This document shows positions 22,808 through 34,627 of a stretch of DNA of 64,000 nucleotides, piece by piece. The position numbers and the translations under genes were made by a program. Source of the stretch: Ilyonectria destructans. Its lineage: Eukaryota; Ascomycota; Sordariomycetes; Hypocreales; Nectriaceae. Below the pieces are notes generated by a model. That model was given only the letters and a program-made list of their open reading frames with translations. It did not search any database and was not told where the DNA came from. The stretch lies in NCBI GenBank assembly GCA_020740775.1, contig JAHEWK010000001.1:6324001-6388000 (forward strand), read 5' to 3'. Position 1 is the first letter of the stretch; each line of letters begins with the position of its first letter.

Positions 22808-23362
22808 CTGCGCCAGCGTGCGAGTGGCAGTGGGAGTGTGACTCAAGTGGGCAAAGGGCTTTTTGCGGTACTGTGGGTGGCTCTTGCCTCATGCAACCTG
22901 CACCGCAGAGCTTGTCGTGCCTGCCAAACTGCGACTTTAGCGCGGGGCATGGCGGGGCCGCGTTTCTCCGATGCCGTTACCCCTCCTTGGCTACCCTAGA
23001 CCTGCCCCGCAACACCTCGTTCGTCTTCTCAGCAAACATCATTATCCTGAAATTAGAGTCCGACATATACTTGATGATGGTGTGAAAATTGGCCTAAAAG
23101 TCCAGTGTATGAACGAAGAAATATTACTTTTGGAGGTTTATGCTTTGCCATCGGCTCTACCAGATATACACAAGTATTAACGAAGCCAGAATAGTATCTC
23201 AAGCCAAGATGGCTCTAAATGTTCCTATATTTCCACGATCTATATACCATTAAGCCTCCTGACAGTAACCAAGTTCCATGCTTATCCGTCCAAAAGATTG
23301 TTTGTCTATTATACAATTCAGCAGTTTTTAATCACCGAGCCTCCTCGGTCATCGCACGTTTC
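22808..23362. other. Short intergenic region
   Basis: Promoter side of arginyl-tRNA synthetase and 3' side of the subtilase gene. No gene is seen. The stretch from 23040 to 23340 is AT-richer than its surroundings, consistent with a 3' UTR. Confidence 0.5.
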
Positions 23363-26146
23363 CTATGCGTACTTGATGCCAAACGCGGGTGACTCTGACT
23401 TGTCCCAATCACTCGTCTTCTTCTCATCCCCGAAGATCCTCAGCGCCCGGTACATAATCTTGTACATACCCGCCGGCGCATAGCTGCCATCCGCCAACTC
23501 GCCAGTCCACGCAATCGAGTTTTGGCCCATTGAGTTCCACAGCATGGGAAAGTCCACGACCTGTCCAAAGCTGCCGTTACGGGGCACGTCGAAGCCACCG
23601 CGCGTCAAGTTGGACTTGACGGGGACAACGTCGGCGCGCAACTTGGAAGAGCCGAGAGCAAGGAACCAGACCAGCGCCGGGAGCACGGCACTCGTGGAGT
23701 TGAGGTCCTCCTGGTCAGTGATTGTGCCGGGCTTTGGGAGCGTAAATGTGGTGTTTTCGGCGATGGGGAGTTTGCTGTCGTCGGTTGACTTGCTGATCCA
23801 AGTGTCCTCGGGACCTAGCACTTTAGAGTCGTGTAAGGAGCCGGTGAGACCCTGGTATGGAATGGACAGCGAGCTTCCGTCCGTACCGTTGATGGCAATA
23901 TATCCGGACCATACAGGAAGACGAGCCGCCTGAAGTCCGTTTGGAGGAGTGGGGAGGACCTCAATAGTCACGCTCTTGCCAGCACCGACGGTGACCTTGT
24001 TCTCACTGAACTTAACAGTGGCTCGTGGGGAAGTAAACTCATTAGGGAACGAGTCGGGATAAATGCTATTTTCAACAAGTGTATACGCAGTACCAGCGGG
24101 TGCGTGTGAGATCTCAAACTCGACATCCTTGGTGCATGTGTTCTTGAGTGTGAAGTTGAGCGATTGCACAAAGTGGTCCGTGTCGTTGAACGACAAGCTC
24201 GAGGGGCTCAAGAGAACCTTGGCGTGGGCGGCGTCGTGTGCCTGGACAAGACCGGCGCCTTGTTGCGGTACGGGGGCGAGGAACTGGTAGTAGCTTTCGC
24301 CATCGTTGAACAGCTGCGGGTTGGAGCTTGCAGACAAGAGGTTCTCAATAAGTTCCGGCTCAAGCGTGCCGCGGACCTCGGAGATGAGGGCGAAGATGCC
24401 CGCCATTAGGGGGGTTGCCATCGAGGTACCGGAGAGCACAGCATAGTTGCCCAGATCTCGAGGGTAGGTAGACAAGATTCCACCGCCGGGGGCTCCGAAC
24501 TGTGGCTTGGCTTCAAGCTCCCAGTTCGGACCCCAAGAGGTAAAGGTGCTGACGGCGCCACCGGTGAGGTCGTTCCGGACCTGCTCGAACGTGACCTTGC
24601 CGTCAGAGCCATCGGACATCTCAACGACGACCTTGGAGCCCGCTTTGAGGAGCTTGATCCACTTCTTGCCCTGCTCGGGAGTCACCATGGCAACAGCTTT
24701 GATGCCGTCGACGGGGGACACATCGTAGGGGATGACGCCAGCCTCATTGTTGTAGACAATAATGTACTTGGCTCCAGCCTCGGCCGCATTGGTGGCCTTG
24801 CTAATGAACTGGCAGGTTCCTCGGCGGATGAGAACGATGTAGCCGCTTAGATCGGGAGTGCCCTTGGGGAACTCATCGCAAGCGTCATTCGCGACATTGG
24901 TATCGTAGTTTAGAGCCCAAAGCGGAAGCTTGACGCCGGTCCAGGCATCAGGGGTGCCGGCCTGGGAGCCAAACTCCTGCTTTGCGCTGCCGTTGATCGT
25001 GTAGTGGGAAACGTTGAGAATCGAGACCGTCTCGGTGTTGTCGAACGAGGCAACGGCCGTCACGCCCTTTCCGCTCGCCGCCGTGCTGGCGTAGAACATG
25101 CCGACATCACCAGAGTTGCCCGCGGCCAGGGTGCAGGGGACGCCCTGCTCGACGATTCGAGAGACGCTGACGGCCCAGGCCTCCTCCGACCAGCCGCTGG
25201 GGCCGCCGATGGAGGCGCTGATGATGTCCGCGCCGTCCTCGTAGGCCTTGTTGAAGGCGGCGATCAGGACGTCGTTTCCAGCCTCGCCCTTGCAGCCGAA
25301 GACGCGGTAGGAGCCGAGTGTGACGCCAGGGGCGGCGCCGGTGAAGTCCATCGAGTTCTCCTGAGCAGCGATAATGCCGGCGACGTGGGTTCCGTGGCCC
25401 TGGCAGTCCATGGGGTCGTCGTCGGGGTTGACTTCGTTGAAGCCGTTGTAGTCGTCACCGACGAGATCAGTTCCAAAAGTGACAAGGCATCCCTCACCAA
25501 AGCATCCGCCAAGAGCAGGGTGCTTGTAGTCGATCTAAAAACAATAGGATGTCAGTAAAACGCACTCCGACGACATATCATGTCATCCACTTACACCACT
25601 GTCAATGACGGCAACCTTGACGCCTTTTCCAGTATAGCCCTCTTCCCGAAGCTTGTCGACCTGGGTCATGACGTGAGGCGAGAAGATATCCTTGACAGTC
25701 TCAGATGCTGATCGCTTCTTCATGGTTGCGTACTCCTGTCCCGGCGTGCCCTGCCAATCAATCCGCGGCTCCGGGATGCCGTACACCCTGACCGGCCACA
25801 TTGCCTTGACAGCAGGGAGTTCCAACATCTTGGCCGCAATCTCCTCGGCGCGCTCATGGTCGTTGAACTGAATCGAGGCACCCTTGAATAGCTTGAAGTC
25901 GAACTCCATTCGCGTCTTGCCATCGGTGCTGGTCTTGGAATAGAAGTCGGCGTGATCCTAGAGCGAGTTAGGGTTGTCACTGAGCCAATTGACACTCTGA
26001 ATATGAGAACATACGCTTTCGTCCTCAAATTCAAAGATGTAGGCTCCTGGAAGACGAGTGGTGCTCTTCTTGTTGCCGATCTGCTCGACGGTCACGGCAC
26101 TGACTACCGCCGCGAAGAGCGACGCAACCAAGCTTAGACGCACCAT
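23363..26146 (-). CDS. Secreted subtilisin-like serine protease (S8) with PA domain
   Basis: Exons 26146-26015, 25957-25595 and 25534-23363 give 888 aa. A signal peptide (MVRLSLVASLFAAVVSAVTV) is followed by an I9-type inhibitory propeptide to about residue 130. The catalytic domain shows Asp163 (VAVIDSGIDYKHP), His212 (GHGTHVAG), the oxyanion AAGNSGD and Ser536 (GTSMATP). A PA insert of about 130 residues lies between the oxyanion loop and Ser, with GTCQFISKATNAAEAGAKYIIV, as in Vpr/C5a-peptidase-type subtilases. An Fn3-like C-terminal region with several N-x-S/T sites follows. It most likely degrades extracellular protein for nutrition or host penetration. The length and layout match the large fungal PA-containing subtilases rather than the roughly 400-residue proteinase K type. 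Confidence 0.94.
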
Positions 26147-26297
26147 GATGAAGGTTGTCAAGCTGCTCTCTTTCCAAATTCTAAATGTAAATGAGAGTGA
26201 GAAATGAAAATAGAAAGCAAAAAGAGAAACAAAAACGAGTACGAGGACTCGCTGCTTTGGCCCAGCAATTGCGTAGTATGGCGGGTCATTGGCACTA

Positions 26298-26304
26298 CTA
26301 TATA
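26298..26304 (-). promoter_or_regulatory. Putative TATA box of the subtilase gene
   Basis: On the minus strand TATATAG lies about 150 nt upstream of the ATG at 26146. The region between is A/T-rich leader-like sequence. Position and sequence are suggestive only. Confidence 0.4.
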
Positions 26305-28594
26305 CCATCATCACTGCGTGGAGCCAGCCCATCCACAGCCCCATGGACCCTCATGTCATCAATCGCCAGCGTTTCGAAACGCCGGGGGAGGGGGGTGTCA
26401 ATCCATCGAGTGCAAGCTGCTGGTCCCGGCCAGCCAAGTGCTGCGGATGCGAGTGGGCATGGTACTGTGCAAAGTGCGCACTGCAGTCAGAGATTGCAGG
26501 GGACACGCCTCGCGGAACCACCAACATCACCAACAGAAGTAGAGTCTTTCCTTTCACGTGGAGAGATATGGATAGCTCGTCGCCTGTGCGCTCGCCAGAG
26601 TCGGCCGAGCCCGTCCCGCCGTTCTACAGGATACAGTAGGGCCTTCATCCGGAAAGTATCATCCCCTGACGATCCCGCTAGCGACAGTCGCGATTAGCTG
26701 CGATTGGAAGGCGGAATTCCGAGTGGATTAAACGGGCGAGTCGGGCATCATAATGACGGAGTCAGCCAAGGAGGACCCGGGACGAAGAGCGTCAATCATG
26801 CCGTCACAGCGCGTTGAGGTTGACTGAGGGATCAAGTGACAGGGACAGGGGGTTTAGCTGTAGATCGCCAGGCACCCGACCGCTTCTCAACAACAAGGCG
26901 CAGGTCCCCTCTAGCGACTCTCATAACTACTGCTGAACATAGCCAGCTGGTTGGGTGGCTGCTGGAGCCAAGGCTAAGATCTCATAGAGTGGCGCTAATT
27001 AGATTCCCCAGCGGCTCGTGAGTATTATCGCGTGAGGTCCGAGACCCTTTGTGTTGCGCATCACAGTGTGCGACCTGGAAACCGCTTGCCTCTGCTGGCG
27101 ATGGTTGGTTACGCCGTAGCGGGTTGCATCGCCCCTTATTACCTTCATCAGCCGTCGATAAAAGTGTGGAACTTGTGTCACTCGCTCCATTTCTTTTTCG
27201 GATCTGTGGCTGTGTGGATCTGGGTGGCAACGGGAATGCCGCCGCACCCTGCAAAGATCCGTTATGCAACAACAACAATTGCTCGGGTGCTGGGATGTTG
27301 GCAGGCTGCAGACCCCATTATTCTGTTCGAAACAGAAAAGCCGGGGCCGTTTGTCTTAGACAGGCGGATAGGTGCTGCCAAGCACAGCTCGGAGATTGAA
27401 CCCGCAGAAGTACCGTAGATCGCAGAGACACTTTCTCCAGTAGAAACCGAGTGTCAATTAACCCGAGGCTCTCGCTAGTTGCATCGGTCGAGTCGAGATG
27501 CATATGACATCTGAGAAAGGAGGAACTCATCTTCTGCAGCTGACTTGTCCGCTGCGGCGCCCCGGCGTACGTCGAGTTCCTCCAGTTTCAAGTTGTCTGC
27601 CCTACTCCTTGGAGTTTTCGACCAGGGTCCCTTGGTTGGAAGAGCACGGTTTAAGCTTCCAAGAAACATTGTGAGCAAGGTTATTTGTTCCCAGATATAT
27701 TACGGCATTCCCGGTCCCATCCTCATCTCGTCTCGTCTCTGGGGCTCCTTACTCTACACCGATATTGCTGTCACAAAACCGCCTGGCAGTGAAACCCGAT
27801 CAATAATGCACGACGCCTACACCGAATGCAGTGCGACAGTCGCCGACTCTCGTATTGAATATTCCATCGACGCATGTTTCGCAGCAGTCATGTTCTTTCT
27901 CGGCCGGGTCTTGTACACGTGTACGAGGCCCCTCTCCACGGCGCAGGGATCTCGACTCGGCAGATCCACGCGACTCAGAAACATGGAGGACCCGTTGTAG
28001 TCGGGCGATGAGCCTGACGATGGATCAATGCGCCTTGTTGCTTACTCGTTGCCAGTTGGCAAATCTATTTTCCAACCAGCTGTGCCAAGACGATCCACTG
28101 AGCCGCACATGTAGCTGACAAGGCTGTGAACTCAAGCTGCGGTTCATCCCCATCAGCGTCGGCCGATTTGTGCTTAGTAGTGCTGATTATTCCTCGGCAA
28201 CAAACCGTGAGAGACGAAGGATGTCTCAGGCTGTGCTTGTGCGCGGTCATCCCTTGGCGTCATCAGTCGAGGGTATAACCGAAACAAGAGCTTGGTCAGT
28301 TGGAATGCTCTGTCCAGCGTCTCAAATTTTCACCAGCTTGGTTCATTCGGTGACCGACCCTAACTTTTTAACTCAAACGCGGCGTTACAGTATCACATAA
28401 TTCCCAGGCCCTACGCAGTCGAGACATCACCGACGGGGTCAAGCATAGCCTCGGCCTTTCTAAAAAGTCTCCGGTCCAAGCAGATGCTCCATCTTGTGAA
28501 TAAAAGTCGCAGGCCCTTTCCGTAGATCGGCCTTATGAACATTGGCAATACGCACACCTACTCACACGCACGTAGAAGGTGCCTACCAATTGGT

Positions 28595-28690
28595 ACCTAA
28601 TTGCAATATCGCCCTATAAGATAAAAAATTATGATAAGCAAAATACCTTAATGGTTGCTCGATTAACCTTATAATAATGTTTATTTTGCT
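28595..28690. other. AT-rich island
   Basis: A roughly 100-bp stretch (CCTATAAGATAAAAAATTATGATAA and similar) is strongly AT-rich against a GC-balanced background. It could be a degraded transposon or RIP-affected fragment. No terminal repeats or coding remnant were seen. Confidence 0.35.
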
Positions 28691-29465
28691 CTTCTTTATC
28701 CGCCGTGAGTTACTTAACGCGGTGCTCATACTTAAAGTATGATGCCGTCTCCCTCAGCCCCAACGCATCTGGCATTCGACTTTAGGATGGCCAAAATTAG
28801 AATGCGATGGACAAATTGACTTATTTGGCACAAACTTTGTCCCCCGACATTTGTTGTCTTTTGTCGCTGCGCTCAACATGCGCACATCTGAACAAGCTCA
28901 CGTGCCATGCATTCCGTCTAGATGGGCAATTAAGCCCAGCACGCCCAGCGTTTTAAATGGTCTGGTTTAAACGGTCACCATCTCAAGATCCTTGTTCCGC
29001 ATTGGCCTGCCATTCTTGGCGGCTCCTGTCCTGGTCTCACTTTTTTATTGATCAGATAACTGCCGGCCGACTTCCGGGGCAAGCTAGTCCTGGGAACCTG
29101 TCATGCCCCGGCCCTCATTGGTTGAGCGCAACCAGACAAGATTCCACGAGGGAAACTCGTCTCTGTGATTCTACACCGACGCTCGATCAAGAAACCCCGA
29201 GGTTTTATAATCAAGAGATACGTGAATGCTCTGGTTTAAATATCCTCTCTTTTTATTTTCATTCCGTGTTGTTTAAGAGAAGTCAATCCTTGAGTACCCT
29301 CTTCCATTCCACTACGAACCCCCGATCATCGGACAGTTTCGAACAGCAGCAACGACACAACATTTCTTGACACCCTCGATACGATCTACTACTTCTTCTC
29401 GCACAATATCCTTGAAGAAATTTTGTGTCCACTCTCGAGACTCCAACTGACCTTCTACGGACAAT

Positions 29466-30821
29466 ATGCTTAAAGAAACCACCGACCCTTCTGTCACCCC
29501 TCAGGACGACACCCCAACTCGATCCGAAAACGAAGTCGAAATAACAAACAACGTCCCCAGAGACGTGGAGAGCCATGTTGCGCGAGGAGAAAAGGCCAGC
29601 GAGGCCAAGAATGCTTCTGCGTTCAAGTCCCTCGGCTGGCTAGATCGCTTCCTCGCCGTGTGGATCTTGCTTGCCATGGTTGTGGGCATCATCCTGGGCA
29701 ACTTCGTCTCTGGAATCGGGGAGGCCTTGGAGAAGGGCAAGTTCGTTGGCGTTTCGGTTCCCATCGGTATGACCTTTTCCCACGTGCCTGGTTTGGGTTT
29801 GGCTCACACCTGTTTGTAGCTGTTGGCTTGCTCGTCATGATGTACCCAATCCTGTGCAAGGTTCGGTATGAATGTTTGCACGAGATACTCTCACATCGAG
29901 AGATTTGGAAACAGATTCTCTTCAGCATCTTCATCAACTGGATCGTGGCACCGTTCTTGATGGTGGGTTTCTAGGCAGATATATTGATACGGAGTGATAT
30001 TGACGGATACTAGCTGGGCCTCGCGTGGGCATTTCTCCCCGATGAGCCTGAACTCCGCATCGGCCTCATCCTTGTGGGTCTGGCAAGATGCATCGCCATG
30101 GTAAGTACTATCATTATCTCTCTCTATTATTTCCCCTCCAGGTGTAAGAATCTGACAAGTGCTGTAGGTCCTGATTTGGAATGGCCTCGCTGGAGGCGAT
30201 AGCGAGTACTGTGCAATCTTAGTGGCCATCAACTCCATCCTCCAGATGGTCCTTTATGCGCCCATGTCCGTCTTCTTCATCCGAGTCATCAGCGGAGAGG
30301 CGGACGACACTGATATCTCATACTCGATCGTGGCTAGAAGCGTCGCCGTGTTCCTCGGCATCCCATTAGGGGCTGCTGTCGTCACGCGATTCTCACTGCG
30401 TGCGATGCTAGGGGTGGATTGGTACGAGCGCATCTTCATCAGGTTTGCTTCCCCCTGGTCGCTTATCGGGCTCTTGTATACCATCCTAGTGCTATTCGCG
30501 TCGCAAGGCCACCAGGTCGTGCACCAAGTCGTGTCAGTTGTGCGCGTTGCAGCGCCGCTTGTGGTGTACTTTGTCATCATCTTCTTTGCCACACTTCTCG
30601 TGGCCCGCCATGCCGGGTTTGGATACCCACTGTCGACTACCCAGAGCTTCACGGCCGCGAGCAACAACTTTGAGCTGGCGATTGCGGTGGCGATTGCAAC
30701 CTACGGGCCGAGCAGTGACCAGGCTCTCGCTGCCACGGTAGGCCCATTGATCGAGGTTCCGGTTCTGTTGGCCCTGGTTTACCTCCTCCGCTGGGTTTCG
30801 GGAAGATGGAACTGGGTGTAG
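29466..30821 (+). CDS. ACR3: Acr3-family arsenite efflux transporter
   Basis: Exons 29466-29766, 29820-29962, 30014-30100 and 30168-30821 give 394 aa with about ten membrane helices. Acr3 proteins of the BART superfamily export arsenite across the plasma membrane and confer arsenic tolerance. The family signature GLARCIAMVLIWNGLAGGD is intact, and its Cys (residue 174) is the conserved helix-4 cysteine needed for transport in characterised members. The helix-9 Glu is present in NNFELAIAVAIATYG, and GPLIEVPVLLALVYL closes the protein. The N-terminal 50 residues are hydrophilic and acidic. The gene faces a bZIP gene tail to tail across 147 bp. No arsenate reductase, ArsH or methyltransferase gene is nearby. 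Confidence 0.96.
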
Positions 30822-30968
30822 TGGTTGTATTTACCTCACTGTATTGAAGGCAGTCGGTATCATTTATCGAGGCATGATTGCGGCAAGGATGAACCAGATA
30901 CTCCATAAATAAATGCTTAATTCGCCTGATCCTCTGAAAGTTTTCCGGCGAACTTGAAGATGGAGATG

Positions 30969-32164
30969 TCATGTCATGTCGTCCATCAGCTGAAGCAGAT
31001 CTGTGTTGCGGACCATGCAGTTCTTGTTGTCAGAGCAGCCGAGCGCGGCCAACGCAATGTTGTCATCGGGGTAGCCACGAAGCCGAGCGAGGATGGTGGC
31101 AGCTTCCACGCAGTGCATCTTATTTGATGGGTCAGATGCAGAAGGATTTGATGCAAAAGGACCTTGTGCCTGTTGCTGAGGGTTGGGTTGGGGTTGGCAT
31201 GTCGAGACCTTCCCAGTTCGAGGATTGAGACAGCACGCAGGCTGCTGGTTGGGTTCCGGCTGAGGGAAACCCGCTGGTTTTGGTTTTGGTTGAGACCGAG
31301 AAACGCCGACCGGCTGATCCAGCTCCATGGGAGACGGACCGTTACCACCGCAGCCTGGTGGTTTGACTGGTGGGAGTTCCGACCGCGAGTTGATATGCTG
31401 CGGGTGTCGACTGGGAACGACGTTGCTGAGCGGGGAAATGGGGACGGATGAGGCGTGTGGTTGCAAGCATTGCAGTGGCTTGAGTGCAATAGGGATGGGC
31501 GATGCGCGGGATGAGACCGAGGCGGAAGCCGAGACAGGTCTGGAGACCGGGATGGAGGCTGATATTGAAGGCGTGGCCGTTATTGACGACGATGAGAATG
31601 GAGATGTGCGCGAGAGCTGCTGCTGGGACATCTCCAGCCGGGGATCGTAGTATACTTGACGTAGAGGCGGATCCGGGGGCATGTCTCTCCGATCCGACAA
31701 GTCCTCCCGGGCATTCAAAGGCATTATTTGGGGTTGAAGTTGAGGTTGAGGTTGAGGCGCCGTCTGAACTGCCATCCTCGCCGCTTGCAGATGGGCCTCC
31801 ACCTCGTCTGGCGGCACGCCCTTAGCCGCGAGCAGGCCCTTCAGTGCGGCGTTTTCAGCCGCCACCTCGCGCGCAACACGCTGCATGTCGAGCGTGGCTT
31901 GTGCATCGCGGCGCTCGTAGTCCCGGACGCGGCCCTGCAGCTCCTCGAGCAGCTCGCGGTGGCGTGCGCGCGACCGGCGCTGGTTCTCGCGGTTGAGAGC
32001 CAGAGACTCTGGCGTGCGGTGCTGTTGCTGAGGTTAGAGAGCGAGGGAGAGAGTGTGACGGAGCGAAGTTTTGGATGATTTGTGGCCGTGTAGGGGCACG
32101 AGCGTTGAGCTTGACACAGGGGACGGGACTGGAATACAGGAAGACGGCTTACCTTTCGGGGCAT
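30969..32164 (-). CDS. bZIP transcription factor with conserved cysteines
   Basis: Exons 32164-32153 (only MPRK) and 32027-30969 give 356 aa; the intron is 125 nt, the longest in the window. The basic region is NRENQRRSRARHREL (residues 16-30), followed by a leucine-zipper-like heptad helix to about residue 70 (LLEELQGRVRDYE, then ENAALKGLLAAKGV). The middle is disordered and rich in Pro, Gln and Ser. The C-terminus has HCVEAATILARLRGY and ALGCSDNKNCMVRNTDLLQLMDD, a short cysteine-containing helical module seen in a group of fungal bZIPs. The basic region lacks the Q-x-x-AQ-x-(F/Y) signature of yeast Yap factors, so it is not a direct Yap8/Arr1 orthologue by motif. The target genes are unknown. 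Confidence 0.85.
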
Positions 32165-33181
32165 CTAGAATACCCGAGTAGATCCAAGTCGCCCTCGCTC
32201 GTCTCTGACAACTCAAGTTGTGAATGATGCAAGTAAAAACCCGGTTGACTAAGGATCCAGTGTATTAAAAAAAGACGCCGCGTGTACTCACACACCTCCA
32301 GAACCGCCAGAACCAAAAGCCCCGGGCCCCGATCATATACCCGCGTCAGGCTCAGGCCCAGCTCGTTGTTTACGACACGGCCATTCAGCATTCAAACGGC
32401 CTAGCTAATAAGAATGCATCGATTTGTTTTAACCTTATGCTGCCCGTCTCGTCGTCTCGTTGCAGGGCGCTCGCTACCGTCGTGCGGTTCTTACATAAAG
32501 ACTAAAGCAGGGCGTTCCGAATCGAGCCAAGCGAGCCTCGTTTCCGCTGCATCGCCTTTCCCTCCTGAGAAGCTCATGCCTGCGCAGAGCGTGGGACAGG
32601 GCGCCTCTTCACGTGGGGGGTTCATGGAACTTCCAGCCGCGCTGGGTTCATGCTGGGTTTATGCTGGGTTCATGGGGTTGGGGAATCGTCTTGAGTCGCG
32701 ACTCTTGCGCCAATCATCTCACTGCCGATTGAGATGACTTGCTTCTCAGCCGCTCTGCGCAATGCACACTTTCGCGGCATCCAACCTCCGGCAGGCTGAT
32801 ATCCACCAGTTCGCCCCAAAGACCCAAAGAGGAAAACGGAGAAAAAGGAACGAAAGGGGGAGCAGTTCACCCTCCAGTTCAGCTAATCCGACTTCCCCGA
32901 TTACCAACAGCTATCCACTCTTTTTCCGCCCTCCTCCACGGCTTCCTTGGCGGCCGGACCTTCGCTGTCTGCGCGGGCCGAGCCTGTCACTCACTGTACG
33001 GCAACTAACAAGCTAACTGCCTGATTAAGTAATAATCTCCACCTTTCGTTTCTCCAGTTTCTCAACTCCACACTCTTCCATGCACATCTTCATTGCCGAC
33101 AACCGCCGCAATTGATTCCGCAGACAACTCTTCTTCTCGACAACTACAATCGCAGTATCAATTGCAATCTCCGTCTTCAAC
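32165..33181. other. Divergent promoter region, bZIP and BolA genes
   Basis: About 1 kb shared upstream region. It contains a three-copy 11-bp tandem repeat at 32641-32673. No gene is supported. Confidence 0.5.
32641..32673. repeat. Three-copy 11-bp tandem repeat
   Basis: GCTGGGTTCAT, GCTGGGTTTAT and GCTGGGTTCAT follow each other without spacers, the middle copy differing by one C-to-T change. It lies between the bZIP and BolA genes and could be a regulatory array or a neutral minisatellite. Confidence 0.7.
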
Positions 33182-33646
33182 ATGATTTGCACCGCCTGCC
33201 GCGCTGGCCTGCGCACCGCCCGCGCCACTCCTCTCCGCACAATTGCCCTCCGCGCATCCTTATCGGCATCCTCATCGGCATCCTCACCGTCCTCGCGCCT
33301 CGTCGCCGCAACCACTCTCCAGACAACGTCCTTCGTGCGCTCCTTCTCCGCCTCCCGCACCCTCCGCTCCGTCTCCGCCACAATCGACCAAGAGCTGCCT
33401 TCCATGTCCCCGGCCGAGAGCGCCATCGCGGAGCTCCTTGCCGAGAAGCTCTCCCCGACCCAGCTGCTCGTCCAGGACGTCTCGGGCGGCTGCGGCAGCA
33501 TGTACGCCATCGACATCACCTCGCCGGCGTTCCGTGGCCAGACCATCCTCAAGCAGCAGCGCATGGTGAATGCGGCGCTGGGCGATCTCGTCAAGGGCTG
33601 GCACGGTGTGCAGATCCGAACCAAGGTTCCTGCGGAGGATGCTTGA
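33182..33646 (+). CDS. Mitochondrial BolA-like protein
   Basis: Single exon, 154 aa. BolA proteins of the Bol1/Bol3 type act with monothiol glutaredoxin and Nfu1 in delivering iron-sulfur clusters to mitochondrial client enzymes. The first about 65 residues form a presequence rich in Arg, Ser and Ala with no acidic residue (MICTACRAGLRTARATPL, ending near VRSFSASR). The BolA fold follows: AELLAEKLSPTQLLVQDVSGGCGSMYAIDI, then ILKQQRMVNAALGDLVKGWHGVQIRT, with the invariant C-terminal His of WHG, a cluster ligand in the family. A BOL3-like (Aim1) assignment is favoured by the GGCGSMY loop. Confidence 0.92.
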   Translation: MICTACRAGLRTARATPLRTIALRASLSASSSASSPSSRLVAATTLQTTSFVRSFSASRTLRSVSATIDQELPSMSPAESAIAELLAEKLSPTQLLVQDVSGGCGSMYAIDITSPAFRGQTILKQQRMVNAALGDLVKGWHGVQIRTKVPAEDA

Positions 33647-34627
33647 AGAGCGGGCACGAGACATGAACGAAAACAATGATAATTCTGGGCTACGTCGGAG
33701 CAAATGGGAGAGGCATCAAAGGTGTATGATTATGAGTTCGGGTCTGAATGTGTCTGGATGTACGACGGGATCGGTGGCTCGGGCATTAAGATCCGAAGGC
33801 CTCCCTGCAACACCGTTGGGAAAGACCTGGGCGGGCGGATGAAGCAATAAGGATAGAGGATGGATGGGAAGAAGTCAAACAACTACAAATAGAGTTGTGC
33901 TCATTGGATATACTCAAGAGAGGGAAGCATTCACGACTTGATGACCTCTATTTTCCATTAATAAGCACCGTCCTTGTGGTGGACAGGACGGCATATGGCG
34001 CCCCAAATGTATGATATACCCTTGTGCTCTCACAAGCGAGAGGGCTTTTGATCCTACCTTGTACAACGAAATATAACCACTCTGCTCACTGTTGTTAATG
34101 TCCAAATCGTTGCTCATCTCCACATCAAGAATCAATCACTCTCTGTCCTTGCCATACCCACGCTCGCCAACTGGAGGGCTCTGAATCTGGGCGCATGGTG
34201 TATGTGGCGACGGTAGGAACCCTCGCCTCTGTCTGGGAATGGTCGAATTGGGAGTCACGGGTCGAAGTTCTATTTCTCGATGTCAGATCTCGCTCACTCA
34301 GTTTGTTTGCTCGCAGAACCGACCCTCCGCCGAAAGAGATGAGCAAGAGAGATGGTTTGGCTAGAATGCACTAATTTTGCTGCTTGGCGGTAGAGAATTG
34401 AGCACTGCTCTGAACCCCAAACTAACACTGACCTCGTACCTGATTCACAGCATAAGTAGAGCCCATTACCTTTTTGACGAAACCAGAATTCTGCTTCTCC
34501 CTCAACCTTCCTACATCATCAGAAACGAAAAAAAGGCCATCGAGAACCAAGAGAAGAGAGTCCCGGTACAGCTTCCTATGATCCCCATTCATGTTGAGGG
34601 GAATGCTAACAATACCCAGATCCCAAG
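33647..34627. other. Intergenic region with one boundary repeat of the orphan cassette
   Basis: It contains the left copy of the direct repeat at 34006-34140. Minus-strand frames at 33914-34135 and 34422-34640 look faintly coding (NNSEQSGYISLYK followed by a GTAGGA donor; SDDVGRLREKQNSGFVKK followed by CAG|GTACGA), but I could not chain them into one protein. Confidence 0.4.
34006..34140. repeat. Left copy of diverged direct repeat
   Basis: Starts AATGTATGATATACCC and includes AACGAAATATAACCACTCTGCTCAC and TCAAGAATCAATCACT. It aligns in the same orientation to 36123-36242, roughly three-quarters identical by eye, with one gap of about 20 nt. Confidence 0.6.

Larger units (their letters stand above)
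26147..29465. other. 3.3 kb divergent intergenic region
   Basis: This lies between the divergent subtilase and Acr3 genes. Several frames of 100-170 codons exist on the plus strand (26191-27418, 27545-28000) but they overlap, lack domains and do not splice together convincingly. An AT-rich island is at about 28595-28690. TTTTATAA near 29203 and TTTAAATAT near 29236 could serve Acr3 transcription. Confidence 0.45.

Noticed and set aside
27032..27418. Plus-strand 128-codon frame with a hydrophobic stretch
   Set aside because: Overlapped by an equally long frame in another phase, with no homology and no splice signals. It probably arises by chance.
29466..32164. Full arsenic-resistance gene cluster
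   Set aside because: Only ACR3 and a bZIP gene are present. No arsenate reductase, ArsH or ArsM-like gene is seen within the window.
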